Part shown: piece by piece, positions 6,558 through 15,160 of the stretch
Position numbering within the stretch: position 1 is the first letter of the stretch
Layout: each line of letters opens with the position of its first letter
Origin: Rhodobacteraceae bacterium UBA1943
GTDB taxonomy: Bacteria > Pseudomonadota > Alphaproteobacteria > Rhodobacterales > Rhodobacteraceae
Direction: 5' to 3'
Length of the DNA stretch: 19,904 nt
Assembly: GCA_002336845.1 (NCBI GenBank)
Contig: DDEX01000087.1
Location: forward strand, 1-19,904
The notes under the pieces: model-generated
The model's input: the letters and a program-made list of their open reading frames with translations, nothing else
Database searches by the model: none
What the model was told of the DNA's origin: nothing
Translations under genes and position numbers: made by a program

Positions 6558-9272
6558 TTACTCTTCCTCGGCCTGTTCCGCGACGCGGGCCACGGACACC
6601 ACCTGTTCCTCACCGCCCGTGTTCAGCACCTTGACCCCGCCAGCCCCGCGTGAACGGAAGCTGATCTGGTCCACCGGTACCCGGATCGACTGGCCCGAAG
6701 AGGTGGCGAGCATGATCTGATCCGACAGATCGACCGGGAAAGACGCCACCAGCGCGCCGCCACGCATTGCGCCGTCCATCGCCTTCACGCCCATGCCGCC
6801 ACGTCCGCGGACGGGGTAATCGTGGCTGGACGACAGTTTGCCCGCCCCCTGTTCGGTGATGGTCAGGATCAGATCCTCGGCCGCCGACATCTCGGCATAG
6901 CGTTCGGGCGAAAGCTGCCCGGCGGCGATGGTCTCTTCCTCATCATCGGCTTCCTCCTCCACCACTCCGGCCATCAGGCGGCGCTGCTTGAGGTAGGCCT
7001 CACGCTCTTCCGGGGTGGCCTCGAAATGGCGGATGATCGACATCGACACAACGCGGTCGGCCTCTGCCAGACGGATGCCCCGCACGCCGGTGGAGCCACG
7101 CGACTTGAACACCCGGATTTCATTGGTCGAAAACCGGATGGCGCGGCCCAGGGCGGTGACCAGCATCACATCGTCATTCTCATCGGCAATCGCGGCATTC
7201 ACCAGAGAAACGCCTTCTGGCAGCTTCATCGCGATCTTGCCGTTGCGCATGACATTGGTGAAATCGCTCAGGTCGTTCTGCCGCACGTCGCCGTCACTGG
7301 TGGCAAAGACGATCTGCAACTTGTCCCAATCCAGTTCCGGCACATCGACCGGCATCAGGGCGGCAATCGAAATGCCGGTCTGGATCGGCAGGATGTTGAC
7401 GATCGCCTTGCCCTTGGCGGTGCGCCCGGCCAGCGGCAGGCGCCAGGTTTTCATCTTGTAAACCATGCCGTCGGTGGTGAAGAACAGCAGCGCCGTATGG
7501 GTGTTGGCCACAAAGAGGGTGGTCACCACGTCGTCTTCCTTGGTGGCCATGCTGGCCAGACCCTTGCCGCCGCGGTTCTGGCTGCGGAATTCGGCCAGGG
7601 GCGTGCGCTTGATATAGCCGCCAGAGGTGATGGTGACGACCATATCCTCGCGCTCAATCAGATCCTCGTCCTCCATATCGCCGGCCCAATCGACGATTTC
7701 GGTGCGGCGGGGAACGGCAAACAGTTGTTTGACTTCGGTCAGTTCGGCGGAAATGATCGCCATGATCCGGTCGCGCGACCCAAGGATTTCCAAGTAATCC
7801 TTGATCTTTGCGGCCAGCTCTTCAAGCTCGTCGGTAACTTCCTTGACCCCCAGCGCCGTCAGGCGTTGCAGTCGCAGATCAAGGATCGCGCGCGCCTGGA
7901 TTTCTGACAGGTTGTAGGTGCCGTCCTCATTCATCTTGTGAGTCGGATCGTCGATCAGCCGGATGTAGGCGGCAATGTCATGGGCGGGCCAGCGCCGCTC
8001 CATCAACCGCTCGCGCGCCTCGGCGGCATCGGCACTGGCGCGGATGGTGCGCACCACCTCATCGACGTTCGACACGGCCACGGCCAGACCGCAGAGAATA
8101 TGGCTGCGTTCCCGCGCCTTGCGCAGTTCGAACGCGGTGCGGCGCGCTACAACTTCCTCGCGGAAGAGGATGAAGTTGCTAAGAAAATCGCGCAACGTCA
8201 GCGTCTCGGGTCGCCCGCCGTTCAGCGCCAGCATGTTGCAGCCGAAGCTGGTCTGCATCGGGGTAAAGCGGAACAACTGGTTCAGCACCACATCCGGCGT
8301 CGCGTCGCGCTTCAGCTCGATTACCACCCGCACGCCAATCCGGTCGGATTCGTCGGCAACGCCGGAAATCCCATCGATCTTCTTGTCGCGCACACATTCA
8401 GCGATGATCTCGATCATCCGGGCCTTGTTCACCTGATAGGGAACTTCGTCCACGACAATCGCAAAGCGGTCCTTGCGGATTTCCTCCACATGGGTCTTGG
8501 CGCGGATGATGACGCTGCCGCGCCCTTCCAGATAGGCCTTGCGCGCGCCAGCCCGGCCCAGAATCGTGGCGCCGGTGGGAAAATCAGGCGCCGGAATGAT
8601 CTCCATCAGCCGTTCCATCGACAGGTCCGGATCGGCAATCATCGCCAGCGTGCCGTCGATCACCTCGCCCAGGTTATGCGGCGGGATGTTGGTCGCCATG
8701 CCCACGGCAATGCCGCCCGCGCCGTTGACCAGCATGTTCGGAAAGCGTGCCGGCAGGACGGTGGGCTCCTTGTCCTTTCCGTCATAATTGTCCTGGAAAT
8801 CAACGGTTTCCTTGTCGATGTCTGCCAGAAGGAAGGCCGCGGGCTTGTCCATCCGCACTTCGGTATAGCGCATCGCCGCCGCTGCATCGCCATCCATCGA
8901 GCCAAAGTTGCCCTGGCCGTCCAGCAGTTTCAGGCTCATCGAGAAGGGCTGCGCCATCCGCACCAGTGCGTCATAGATCGCGCTATCGCCATGGGGGTGG
9001 TATTTCCCCATGGTGTCGCCGACCGGGCGCGCCGATTTGCGATAGCTTTTGTCATGCGTGTTGCCGGATTCCTGCATTGCATAAAGAATACGCCGATGCA
9101 CAGGTTTCAGGCCGTCGCGCAGATCGGGGATCGCGCGAGAGACGATCACGCTCATCGCGTAATCGAGATAGGCGGTCTTCATCTCGGCAGCGATATCGAC
9201 CTGGGGTCCGTGATATGCGGGCCGTTCCGGATTTTCGCCTGCGGTTTCAAGCTCTTCGGGGGTGTCGTTCAC
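6558..9272 (-). CDS. gyrA: DNA gyrase subunit A
   Basis: GyrA is the DNA-cleaving subunit of gyrase (A2B2), which introduces negative supercoils. From GTG 9272 it has 904 residues, normal for alphaproteobacteria. The breakage-reunion domain carries the catalytic tyrosine in AMRYTEVRM (Tyr136). The QRDR reads GKYHPHGDSAIYD with Ser97 and Asp101, matching E. coli Ser83/Asp87, so no target-type quinolone-resistance change is visible at these positions. The C-terminal beta-pinwheel has a GyrA box QNRGGKG at about 565-571 (consensus QRRGGRG, one change). The tail is acidic (AEQAEEE). The start is uncertain: GTG 9272 (MNDTPEE) has AGGAAGG eleven bases upstream and a family-like N-terminus; ATG 9299 or TTG 9302 would add 9-10 residues but lack a good Shine-Dalgarno. 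Confidence 0.96.
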   Translation of the reverse strand: MNDTPEELETAGENPERPAYHGPQVDIAAEMKTAYLDYAMSVIVSRAIPDLRDGLKPVHRRILYAMQESGNTHDKSYRKSARPVGDTMGKYHPHGDSAIYDALVRMAQPFSMSLKLLDGQGNFGSMDGDAAAAMRYTEVRMDKPAAFLLADIDKETVDFQDNYDGKDKEPTVLPARFPNMLVNGAGGIAVGMATNIPPHNLGEVIDGTLAMIADPDLSMERLMEIIPAPDFPTGATILGRAGARKAYLEGRGSVIIRAKTHVEEIRKDRFAIVVDEVPYQVNKARMIEIIAECVRDKKIDGISGVADESDRIGVRVVIELKRDATPDVVLNQLFRFTPMQTSFGCNMLALNGGRPETLTLRDFLSNFILFREEVVARRTAFELRKARERSHILCGLAVAVSNVDEVVRTIRASADAAEARERLMERRWPAHDIAAYIRLIDDPTHKMNEDGTYNLSEIQARAILDLRLQRLTALGVKEVTDELEELAAKIKDYLEILGSRDRIMAIISAELTEVKQLFAVPRRTEIVDWAGDMEDEDLIEREDMVVTITSGGYIKRTPLAEFRSQNRGGKGLASMATKEDDVVTTLFVANTHTALLFFTTDGMVYKMKTWRLPLAGRTAKGKAIVNILPIQTGISIAALMPVDVPELDWDKLQIVFATSDGDVRQNDLSDFTNVMRNGKIAMKLPEGVSLVNAAIADENDDVMLVTALGRAIRFSTNEIRVFKSRGSTGVRGIRLAEADRVVSMSIIRHFEATPEEREAYLKQRRLMAGVVEEEADDEEETIAAGQLSPERYAEMSAAEDLILTITEQGAGKLSSSHDYPVRGRGGMGVKAMDGAMRGGALVASFPVDLSDQIMLATSSGQSIRVPVDQISFRSRGAGGVKVLNTGGEEQVVSVARVAEQAEEE

Positions 9273-9319
9273 GTTGGCCCGTGCCTTCCTGAAGGTCATC
9301 AATATCTGGTTGGCGCGAC

Positions 9320-9347
9320 CTTACACCATGCAACAGGTGGGGTGCAA
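9320..9347 (-). promoter_or_regulatory. Candidate gyrA promoter
   Basis: On the minus strand, TTGCAC (9342-9347) is followed after 16 bases by TGTAAG (9320-9325), four of six matches to each consensus hexamer. Transcription would start near 9313, leaving a leader of about 40 bases before GTG 9272. This also favours the GTG start over ATG 9299. It is a pattern match only. Confidence 0.35.
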
Positions 9348-9464
9348 TGGCAGGGTTCCGGCCTTGTTGGCAGCCGCCGAAGTGTGCTGATAATGGATTG
9401 TTATTATTGAAGAATAAACCGAATCGCGCATCATTCCGTGACAGGCAACAGAAAGGCGCGACAG

Positions 9465-9734
9465 ATGCCGCAGACCGAGACGGAGCTGATGCTCAGGGGC
9501 TATGGGCTGACCACGGCCGAAATCTACTACCGGATGCCGGATTACCGGAGTGTTCTGCAAAGCTATATCTGGCAGGACTATGATCTTGCGCCCGACTATC
9601 CGCAGATGTTCCGCTTTATCGAGTTCTGGCAGAAGAACCTTGATGGCCCGCTGCATTCGGTGCGCTTCACCCACAGGAAGCTGATCGGCCCGTCAGAGTG
9701 GCGCAATGTCGTTGGAGAGTTCCGGTTGCACTGA
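9465..9734 (+). CDS. usg: Usg family protein
   Basis: The 89-residue product matches the Usg-like family found mainly in alphaproteobacteria: LRGYGLTTAEIYYRMPDY, then QSYIWQDYDLAPDYPQMFRFIEFWQKNLDGPLHSVR. The name comes from the gene upstream of trpF in Rhizobium; no biochemical function is established. I choose ATG 9465 (MPQTETEL), which has AAAGG eight bases upstream; a GTG nine codons earlier (9438) adds residues without family character. No trp gene is present here. An EpmB-like gene follows after 26 bases on the same strand, so the two may be co-transcribed. The 190-bp region shared with gyrA contains the AT-rich stretch 9390-9420, but no convincing plus-strand promoter; the best is TTGTTG-N19-GATAAT (9364-9394), with a spacer that is too long. 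Confidence 0.9.
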   Translation: MPQTETELMLRGYGLTTAEIYYRMPDYRSVLQSYIWQDYDLAPDYPQMFRFIEFWQKNLDGPLHSVRFTHRKLIGPSEWRNVVGEFRLH

Positions 9735-9760
9735 CCGGATGGCCCGGGTAAGGCGGGCCG

Positions 9761-10804
9761 ATGTCTCGCCCCGACCGTCCCATGCCTCGCGCTGCTGTTA
9801 CCGGCGCCGATGACCTGATTGTGCAGGGCCTTGCGCCCGCCGCCGACCGGGCATTGATGGAGCAACTGGGCGAGGCGTTCCGTATCCGTATCTCATCAGA
9901 GATGCTGGGCGCCGGCGGGGCCGCCATCGCCGCCCAATTCGTGCCCGACGCGCGCGAGCTGGATCATCGGCCCGAGCAGCTTGCCGACCCGATTGGCGAT
10001 GATGTTCACCGCATCGGCAAAGGGTTGACCCATCGCTACCCCGACCGGGTGATCCTGCACGTCACCCAGACTTGCGAGGTCTATTGCCGGTTCTGTTTCC
10101 GTCGCGAGAAGGTGGGCGAAGAGGGTATCCTGCCAGAGGCCGATCTGGCCGAGGCTCTGGCCTATCTGCAGGCCACCCCCGCCGTGCGCGAAGTGATCCT
10201 GACTGGCGGCGATCCGCTGACGCTGTCGTCCCGTCGCCTGTCGGAGCTTTTTGCACGTCTGTCCGAAATTCCGCATCTTGAGACGATCCGTATTCATACC
10301 CGCGTTCCCGTAGTCGCGCCCGACCGGATCACACCGCAGATGCTGGCGGCCTTCGATGTGCCGCAGGCGGTCTGGCTGGTTGTGCATACCAACCACGCCG
10401 ATGAGCTGACTGAAAACGCCCGTGCCGCGCTGCGCCGGCTGACAGCGGCGGGCATTCCGCTCTTGTCGCAGACGGTGTTGCTGAAAGGCGTCAATGCCGA
10501 TGCGGAAACGCTGGAGACGCTGTTCCGCGCGCTGATCCGTAACCGGGTAAAGCCCTATTACCTGCACCATTGTGACCTTGCGCCCGGAACCCACCATTTC
10601 CGCACCACGATTGCCGAAGGGCAGACGATCATGGCGGCCTTGCGCGGCCGCCTCTCTGGCACGGCACTGCCGACCTATGTGCTTGATATTCCAGGTGGAC
10701 ACGGCAAGGTGCCGATCGGGCCGGGTTATCTGACCCAGACCGCAGCAGGCCAGTGGCAGGTCACCGACCCCAATGGGCAGATCCACCTTTACACCGACCC
10801 CTGA
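9761..10804 (+). CDS. Lysine 2,3-aminomutase family radical SAM protein, EpmB-like
   Basis: The 347-residue product is a radical SAM and PLP enzyme of the KamA family. The iron-sulfur motif CEVYCRFCF supplies Cys105, Cys109 and Cys112 (CX3CX2C). TGGDP at 148-152 is the SAM-contacting glycine-rich segment. PGGHGKVPIGPGY at 311-323 contains Lys316, the counterpart of the PLP-binding lysine. The length is that of EpmB (about 342), which converts (S)-alpha-lysine to (R)-beta-lysine for modification of elongation factor P, rather than of catabolic lysine 2,3-aminomutases (above 410, with a C-terminal extension). No efp or epmA gene is in the window, so the substrate remains open. GGTAAGG about eight bases upstream supports ATG 9761; ATG 9782 is a possible alternative. 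Confidence 0.9.
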   Translation: MSRPDRPMPRAAVTGADDLIVQGLAPAADRALMEQLGEAFRIRISSEMLGAGGAAIAAQFVPDARELDHRPEQLADPIGDDVHRIGKGLTHRYPDRVILHVTQTCEVYCRFCFRREKVGEEGILPEADLAEALAYLQATPAVREVILTGGDPLTLSSRRLSELFARLSEIPHLETIRIHTRVPVVAPDRITPQMLAAFDVPQAVWLVVHTNHADELTENARAALRRLTAAGIPLLSQTVLLKGVNADAETLETLFRALIRNRVKPYYLHHCDLAPGTHHFRTTIAEGQTIMAALRGRLSGTALPTYVLDIPGGHGKVPIGPGYLTQTAAGQWQVTDPNGQIHLYTDP

Positions 10805-10836
10805 TCATCATCTGTTCATAAATATCCTCTGGGGGT

Positions 10837-10858
10837 CCGGGGGGCGAAGCGCCCCCGG
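10837..10858. terminator. Hairpin between convergent epmB-like and arginase genes
   Basis: GGGGGCG-AAG-CGCCCCC (10840-10856) is a perfect 7-bp stem with a 3-base loop, extended to CC/GG by skipping one G. It lies 32 bases after the aminomutase stop and six bases before the arginase stop. CTTT follows on the plus strand. The preceding AAATATCCTCTGGGGGTCC resembles a sequence I associate with convergent ends in Rhodobacteraceae genomes. It is probably a shared terminator, although the T run is short. Confidence 0.65.
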
Positions 10859-10864
10859 CTTTCG

Positions 10865-11788
10865 TCAGTAACTCCGCGTCGGGCGGTCGAACACCTTCTT
10901 GCCCATCAGGCTGCCCACCAGATCGACCATCAGCTTGGCGGTCCGCCCGCGTTCATCCAGAAACGGGTTAAGCTCTACAAGGTCGAGCGAGGTGACAAGC
11001 CCGCTTTCATGCAGCAGCTCCATCACCAGATGCGCCTCGCGGAATGTGGTGCCGCCCGGTACGGTTGTACCAACGGCGGGCGCAATGGAAGGGTCAAGGA
11101 AATCGACATCCAGGCTGACATGCAGCATGCCGCCTGCCTCGCGCACGGCCGCCAGAAATTCGCGCAGGGGGGCGACGATGCCACGCTCATCCAGCACCCG
11201 CATGTCGTTGATGGCAATGTCATGGCGCAACAGGGCGGCATGTTCGGCGGCATCGACGGACCGGATGCCATAAAGGCAGATACGCTCTGCCGGAATCGGT
11301 TCGGGGAAGGGCGGGAAGGCGTCGAACCCCTCGCGTCCCGCGATATAGGCCACGGGGGTGCCGTGCAGGTTGCCGCTTTCGGTGGTCAGCGGGGTGTGGA
11401 AATCGGAATGCGCATCCAGCCACAGCAGGAACAGCGGCCGCTCCTCACGCGCGGCAAAGGCTGCGGCCCCGGCCACGGTTCCCAGCGCCAGAGAATGGTC
11501 GCCCCCCATAATGATCGGCAAGCCGCCGTCTGACAGAGCATCGTCCACCCGGTCGGCCAGAACCTCGGTCCAGCCGACGCATTCGGCCAGCGAATGCACC
11601 GCCGGATTGGGGCAGGTGACATGCGCCAGCGACGGCAGGCTGACATCGCCCCAGTCTTCGACCCCATGCCCAAGGTCGGAAATCGCCTTGGTAAGGCCAG
11701 CGACACGATAGGCCGCCGGACCCATCAGGCAACCGGGGCGGCGCTGGCCTTCGTCGATCGGGGCGCCGATCAGGATGGTACGGGACAT
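10865..11788 (-). CDS. rocF: Arginase
   Basis: Arginase hydrolyses L-arginine to ornithine and urea using a binuclear manganese centre. The 307-residue product has all metal motifs: GGDHS (95-99, His98), DAHSDFHTP (125-133, Asp125, His127, Asp129), and SLDVDFLDP (225-233, Asp227 and Asp229). SGNLHGTP (138-145) is the arginase-type substrate loop, which distinguishes it from agmatinases. It ends with VELNPFLDERGRTA, also typical of the family. Start ATG 11788 has a perfect AGGAGG upstream; the frame stays open 20 codons further without family residues. It stands 108 bases after the PaaG-like gene on the same strand and may have its own promoter. No ornithine-metabolising gene is adjacent. Confidence 0.95.
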   Translation of the reverse strand: MSRTILIGAPIDEGQRRPGCLMGPAAYRVAGLTKAISDLGHGVEDWGDVSLPSLAHVTCPNPAVHSLAECVGWTEVLADRVDDALSDGGLPIIMGGDHSLALGTVAGAAAFAAREERPLFLLWLDAHSDFHTPLTTESGNLHGTPVAYIAGREGFDAFPPFPEPIPAERICLYGIRSVDAAEHAALLRHDIAINDMRVLDERGIVAPLREFLAAVREAGGMLHVSLDVDFLDPSIAPAVGTTVPGGTTFREAHLVMELLHESGLVTSLDLVELNPFLDERGRTAKLMVDLVGSLMGKKVFDRPTRSY

Positions 11789-11896
11789 GGAGCCTCCTGC
11801 CAGATTTGCCTCAGTATGGCGGGCAGCTTGGCCGATGTCATGGGGCAAGCGGTGGCAGACTGCCGGTTTGACCCGGCGCGGCCTGACAGAGTGGCG

Positions 11897-12670
11897 TCAG
11901 TTTCCGGTAAAACGCGGGCTGCGCTTTTCCAGAAAGGCGGCGACCCCTTCCTGAAAATCGGCGCTGCCGCCGCACTTGCCTTGCAGGCGCGCCTCATGGG
12001 CAAGCTGGGTGGCAAGGGTCTGGTCGAAGCTGGCGCGCAGCATTTCCTTGATGCCGCGATAGGCCAGCGCCGGGCCTGCCGCTAGATGCGCCGCCCGCGC
12101 CGCCACATGGGCGGCGAAGGCGTCGTCGGCCACCACCTCATAGATCATGCCCCAGTCGGCGGCCTGCCGCGCGCTGATCTTGTCGGCAAACAGCATCGCC
12201 CCCATGGCCCGCGCCAGACCGATCTGGCGCGGCAGCCAGTGGGTGCCGCCCGCGTCGGGCACAAGGCCGATGCGGGTGAAGGCCTGAATGAAGCTGGCGC
12301 TTTCGGTCGCGATCACCACATCGCAGGCCAGCGCAAGGTTCGCCCCGGCCCCCGCTGCCGCCCCGTTCACCGCCGCAATGGTGGGCAGCGGGCAATCGGT
12401 CAGGTCACGCAGCAGCGGAACGTATTCCTCGTTCAGGATGCGTTCGAAATCAACGCTGCCCGCCTTTTGCGCGTCCTGAAGATCCTGCCCCGAGCAGAAG
12501 GCCCGCCCCGTGCCGGTCAGCACGATCACCTGCGCCTCGCCCACCGCCCGCGCGATGGCCAGCCGCAGCTCGGCGCGCAGCGCGCTGGACAGCGCATTCA
12601 TCACCTCTGGCCGGTTCAGAGCAATGGTGGCAACGCCGCCCTGAAGGGCGTAGGTGACTGGTGGGTTCAT
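11897..12670 (-). CDS. Enoyl-CoA hydratase/isomerase family protein, PaaG-like
   Basis: The 257-residue product is a crotonase-fold enzyme. The oxyanion-hole segments are FCSGQDLQDA (58-67) and NGAAAGAGANLALACD (102-117). The active-site region reads SFIQAFTRIGLVPDAGGTHWLP: Asp139 in the VPD turn matches the catalytic aspartate of PaaG, and both glutamates used by classical enoyl-CoA hydratases are absent. This favours an isomerase of the PaaG type (ring 1,2-epoxyphenylacetyl-CoA isomerase or delta3,delta2-enoyl-CoA isomerase) over a hydratase. No other paa gene is nearby, so phenylacetate catabolism is not supported by context. ATG 12670 follows GGAGG by five bases. It lies 63 bases downstream of ccmH and may belong to the ccmF-ccmH transcript. 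Confidence 0.88.
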   Translation of the reverse strand: MNPPVTYALQGGVATIALNRPEVMNALSSALRAELRLAIARAVGEAQVIVLTGTGRAFCSGQDLQDAQKAGSVDFERILNEEYVPLLRDLTDCPLPTIAAVNGAAAGAGANLALACDVVIATESASFIQAFTRIGLVPDAGGTHWLPRQIGLARAMGAMLFADKISARQAADWGMIYEVVADDAFAAHVAARAAHLAAGPALAYRGIKEMLRASFDQTLATQLAHEARLQGKCGGSADFQEGVAAFLEKRSPRFTGN

Positions 12671-12733
12671 GCTATCCTCCCGCATTGCCGCCAGATTAGC
12701 GGTGGCACCGGGCGCGGAAAGCGAAACCTCGCG

Positions 12734-13180
12734 TCACTCTTTCAGCAGCTCTTCCAGCCGGGCGCGGTCGGCGTCGCTCAGGCCTTCGGCCTCTGGTGCG
12801 CGGGCGCGGCGGCGCAGGGTGATCCAGGCCAGCACCGCGCCTGCCAACAGCATGGCAGGCCCGGCAAGCCACAACGCCAGCCCCGATCCGGTGGCGCGCG
12901 GCTTGAACAGGACGAATTCGCCGAACCGGGCCACGACGTAATCAACCACCTGCTCGTCGGTGTCACCCGCGACCAGCCGTTCCCGTACCGCCAGCCGCAG
13001 GTCGCGGCTGATCGGTGCGTTGGAATCGTCGATCGATTCGCCCTGGCAGACCGGGCAGCGCAGGTTTTCCGAGATGGAACGTGCCCGGGCCTCCAGCGCG
13101 GGGTCGGCCAGCATCTCATCGGGCTGCACGGCAAAGGCAGGGCTGGCCAGCAGGACCAGCAACAGGATCAGCCGACGCAT
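12734..13180 (-). CDS. ccmH: Cytochrome c maturation protein CcmH (Ccl2/CycL)
   Basis: CcmH is a membrane-anchored periplasmic thioredox protein that, with CcmF, delivers heme to reduced apocytochrome c in System I. The 148-residue product has a signal peptide (MRRLILLLVLLASPAFA), then the redox motif LRCPVCQ with Cys42 and Cys45, then one transmembrane helix at about 100-122. A short charged cytoplasmic tail ends in ARLEELLKE. The family's conserved SNAPISRDLR and FGEFVLFKP segments are present. It is the short form, without the fused TPR (CcmI) domain of E. coli CcmH. It starts three bases after the ccmF stop, so translation is coupled. Confidence 0.97.
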   Translation of the reverse strand: MRRLILLLVLLASPAFAVQPDEMLADPALEARARSISENLRCPVCQGESIDDSNAPISRDLRLAVRERLVAGDTDEQVVDYVVARFGEFVLFKPRATGSGLALWLAGPAMLLAGAVLAWITLRRRARAPEAEGLSDADRARLEELLKE

Positions 13181-13183
13181 CGC

Positions 13184-15160
13184 CTACTCCGCCGGTTGGG
13201 CAGCGGCCGGCACGCTGCGCCGTGCCCCCGCCGCGATACGCCAGCGCCGGTCGGTCAGGCTGATCAGACCGCCCGCCGCCATCATCAGCGCCCCGATCCA
13301 CAGCCAGTCGGCAAAGGGTTTGATATAGGCCCGCACGGCATAGCCGCCACCATCCTGCGGATCGCCGATCACCAGATAGATGTCGCGCAGCGCGCCCTGA
13401 TATATTGCGGCTTCGGTCGTGGGCATCGCCTGCACCGGATAGAGGCGCTTTTCGGGATAGAGTGTCGTCACCTCGGTTCCGCCTTCGCGCACCACCATCG
13501 TGGCCATGGTCGAGGTATAGTTCGGCCCCGGCACCTCGCGCACATCCGCCAGTGTTACCTGATAGGGGCCAAGAGCAAAGGAGCCGCCGGGTTTGACGAC
13601 GCGGATATCCTCGACCGTCCAGGCCATCACGGCGGCGACGGCAAAGATCGTCACGCCCAGACCTGCATGGGACAGCACGCGCCCCCAATCGGCGCGGGGA
13701 ACCCGGCGAAGGCGCCCCAGCCGCCCCGACAGGGGGCCGCGCCCGGTGCGGCCCGCAAGATCGATGGCAGAGCCCAGAACCAGCCATAGCCCAAGCCCCA
13801 CGCCCACAGGCCCCAGGGCCGACCGACCGGTCTGCATCGCCCAGACCAAAAGGCCCACCGCCAGCGCCAGCACCGCAACCGGCGCCAGCCGCCGCAATGT
13901 GGCGGGCAGGTCGCCCCGCTTCCACGGCAAGATCGCGCCCACCGGCAAGATAACCGCCAGCGCCACGATAAAGGGGGTAAAGGCCGCGTCAAAGAACGGC
14001 GGGCCGACCGACAGCACCCGGCCCCAGGCCATTTCGGCCACCAGGGGCCAGATCGTGCCGACGAAGACGACAAAGGCCGAAACCGCCAGCAAGAGGTTGT
14101 TCGCCACCAGCGCGCTTTCCCGGCTGACCATGGCAAACACACCCTTCGCCTCCAGCGATCCGGCGCGTGCGGCAAACAGCGTCAGCGCGCCGCCCATGAA
14201 CACGGCCAGAATGGCCAGAATGAACACCCCGCGCTCGGGGTCATTGGCAAAGGCGTGGACGGATGTGATGACGCCAGAGCGGACAAGGAAGGTGCCGATC
14301 AGGCTGAACCCAAAGGCAAGGATGGCCAGCAGGATCGTCCAGGCTTTCAGGCTTTCGCGCCGCTCGACCACGATGGCCGAATGCAGCAACGCGCCCGCGA
14401 TAAGCCAGGGCATAAAGCTGGCGTTTTCAACCGGGTCCCAGAACCAGAACCCGCCCCAGCCCAGTTCGTAATAGGCCCACCACGACCCCATGGCGATGCC
14501 GATGGTCAGGAAGATCCATGCCGCCAGCGTCCAGGGCCGCACCCAGCGCGCCCAGGCGGCATCGATCCGCCCCTCGATCAGCGCGGCGACAGCGAAGGAA
14601 AAGCTCATCGAAAGGCCGACATAGCCGAGGTAGAGGAACGGGGGGTGAAAGGCCAAGCCAGGGTCTTGCAGCAGCGGGTTCAGGTCTTGGCCGTTCAAGG
14701 GGGGCACCTCCAGCCGCAGGAACGGGTTCGAGGTGAACAGCATGAACAAAAGGAACGCCACGCCGATCATTCCCTGCACGGCAAGGACACGTGCCCGCAA
14801 GGCATCGGGCAGGTTCGATCCGAACCAGGTGGCCGAGGCGCCGAACCCCGTCAGCGCCAGCATCCACAGCAGCAGCGAGCCTTCGTGGTTTCCCCAGACG
14901 CCCGCCACCTTGTAAAGCATCGGCTTCGCGGTGTGAGAGTTCTCGACCACCAGCAACACCGAAAAATCCGACACCACAAAGGCATAGGTCAGGGCGGCAA
15001 AGGCCGTGGCAATCAGCAGGAACTGAGCATTCGCAGCGGGCGCGGCCAGCGCCATCAGCCGCCGGTCGCCGATCTGCGCGCCGATCAAGGGCAGGGTGGC
15101 CTGCACCAGCGCCACGGCCAGCGCCAGAACCAGCGCGAAATGTCCAAGCTCGACGATCAT
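13184..15160 (-). CDS. ccmF: Heme lyase CcmF (Ccl1)
   Basis: CcmF is the polytopic inner-membrane heme lyase core of System I cytochrome c biogenesis; it takes heme from holo-CcmE for attachment to apocytochromes. The 658-residue product has the usual length and many hydrophobic helices. The WWD heme-handling domain is clear: WGSWWAYYELGW leading into WGGFWFWDPVENASF from Trp235. The periplasmic heme-ligand region VENSHTAKPMLYKVAGVWGNHEGS is also present. I start at ATG 15160 (MIVELGHF), which follows AGGAGG; the open frame extends nine codons upstream without family residues. It forms a tight pair with ccmH, as in the ccl1-ccl2 operon of Rhodobacter capsulatus. ccmE and ccmG are not in the window. 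Confidence 0.97.
   Translation of the reverse strand: MIVELGHFALVLALAVALVQATLPLIGAQIGDRRLMALAAPAANAQFLLIATAFAALTYAFVVSDFSVLLVVENSHTAKPMLYKVAGVWGNHEGSLLLWMLALTGFGASATWFGSNLPDALRARVLAVQGMIGVAFLLFMLFTSNPFLRLEVPPLNGQDLNPLLQDPGLAFHPPFLYLGYVGLSMSFSFAVAALIEGRIDAAWARWVRPWTLAAWIFLTIGIAMGSWWAYYELGWGGFWFWDPVENASFMPWLIAGALLHSAIVVERRESLKAWTILLAILAFGFSLIGTFLVRSGVITSVHAFANDPERGVFILAILAVFMGGALTLFAARAGSLEAKGVFAMVSRESALVANNLLLAVSAFVVFVGTIWPLVAEMAWGRVLSVGPPFFDAAFTPFIVALAVILPVGAILPWKRGDLPATLRRLAPVAVLALAVGLLVWAMQTGRSALGPVGVGLGLWLVLGSAIDLAGRTGRGPLSGRLGRLRRVPRADWGRVLSHAGLGVTIFAVAAVMAWTVEDIRVVKPGGSFALGPYQVTLADVREVPGPNYTSTMATMVVREGGTEVTTLYPEKRLYPVQAMPTTEAAIYQGALRDIYLVIGDPQDGGGYAVRAYIKPFADWLWIGALMMAAGGLISLTDRRWRIAAGARRSVPAAAQPAE

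Noticed and set aside
6902..9272. Quinolone-resistant gyrA allele
   Set aside because: The QRDR residues are Ser97 and Asp101, the usual susceptible-type residues, so no resistance change is visible at these positions.
9355..9369. SOS-box-like GTTC-N7-GTTG between gyrA and usg
   Set aside because: One mismatch in the second half-site and no expectation that gyrA or usg is LexA-regulated; a chance near-match is likely.
9364..9394. Plus-strand promoter TTGTTG-N19-GATAAT for usg
   Set aside because: The -10 is good but the spacer is two bases too long and the -35 weak; not enough to call.
7938..9410. 490-codon open frame antisense to gyrA
   Set aside because: Shadow frame of a certain gene, with no family resemblance and unusual His/Arg content.
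12086..13789. 567-codon open frame antisense to the PaaG-like, ccmH and ccmF genes
   Set aside because: It spans three well-supported genes on the other strand and has no domain signature.
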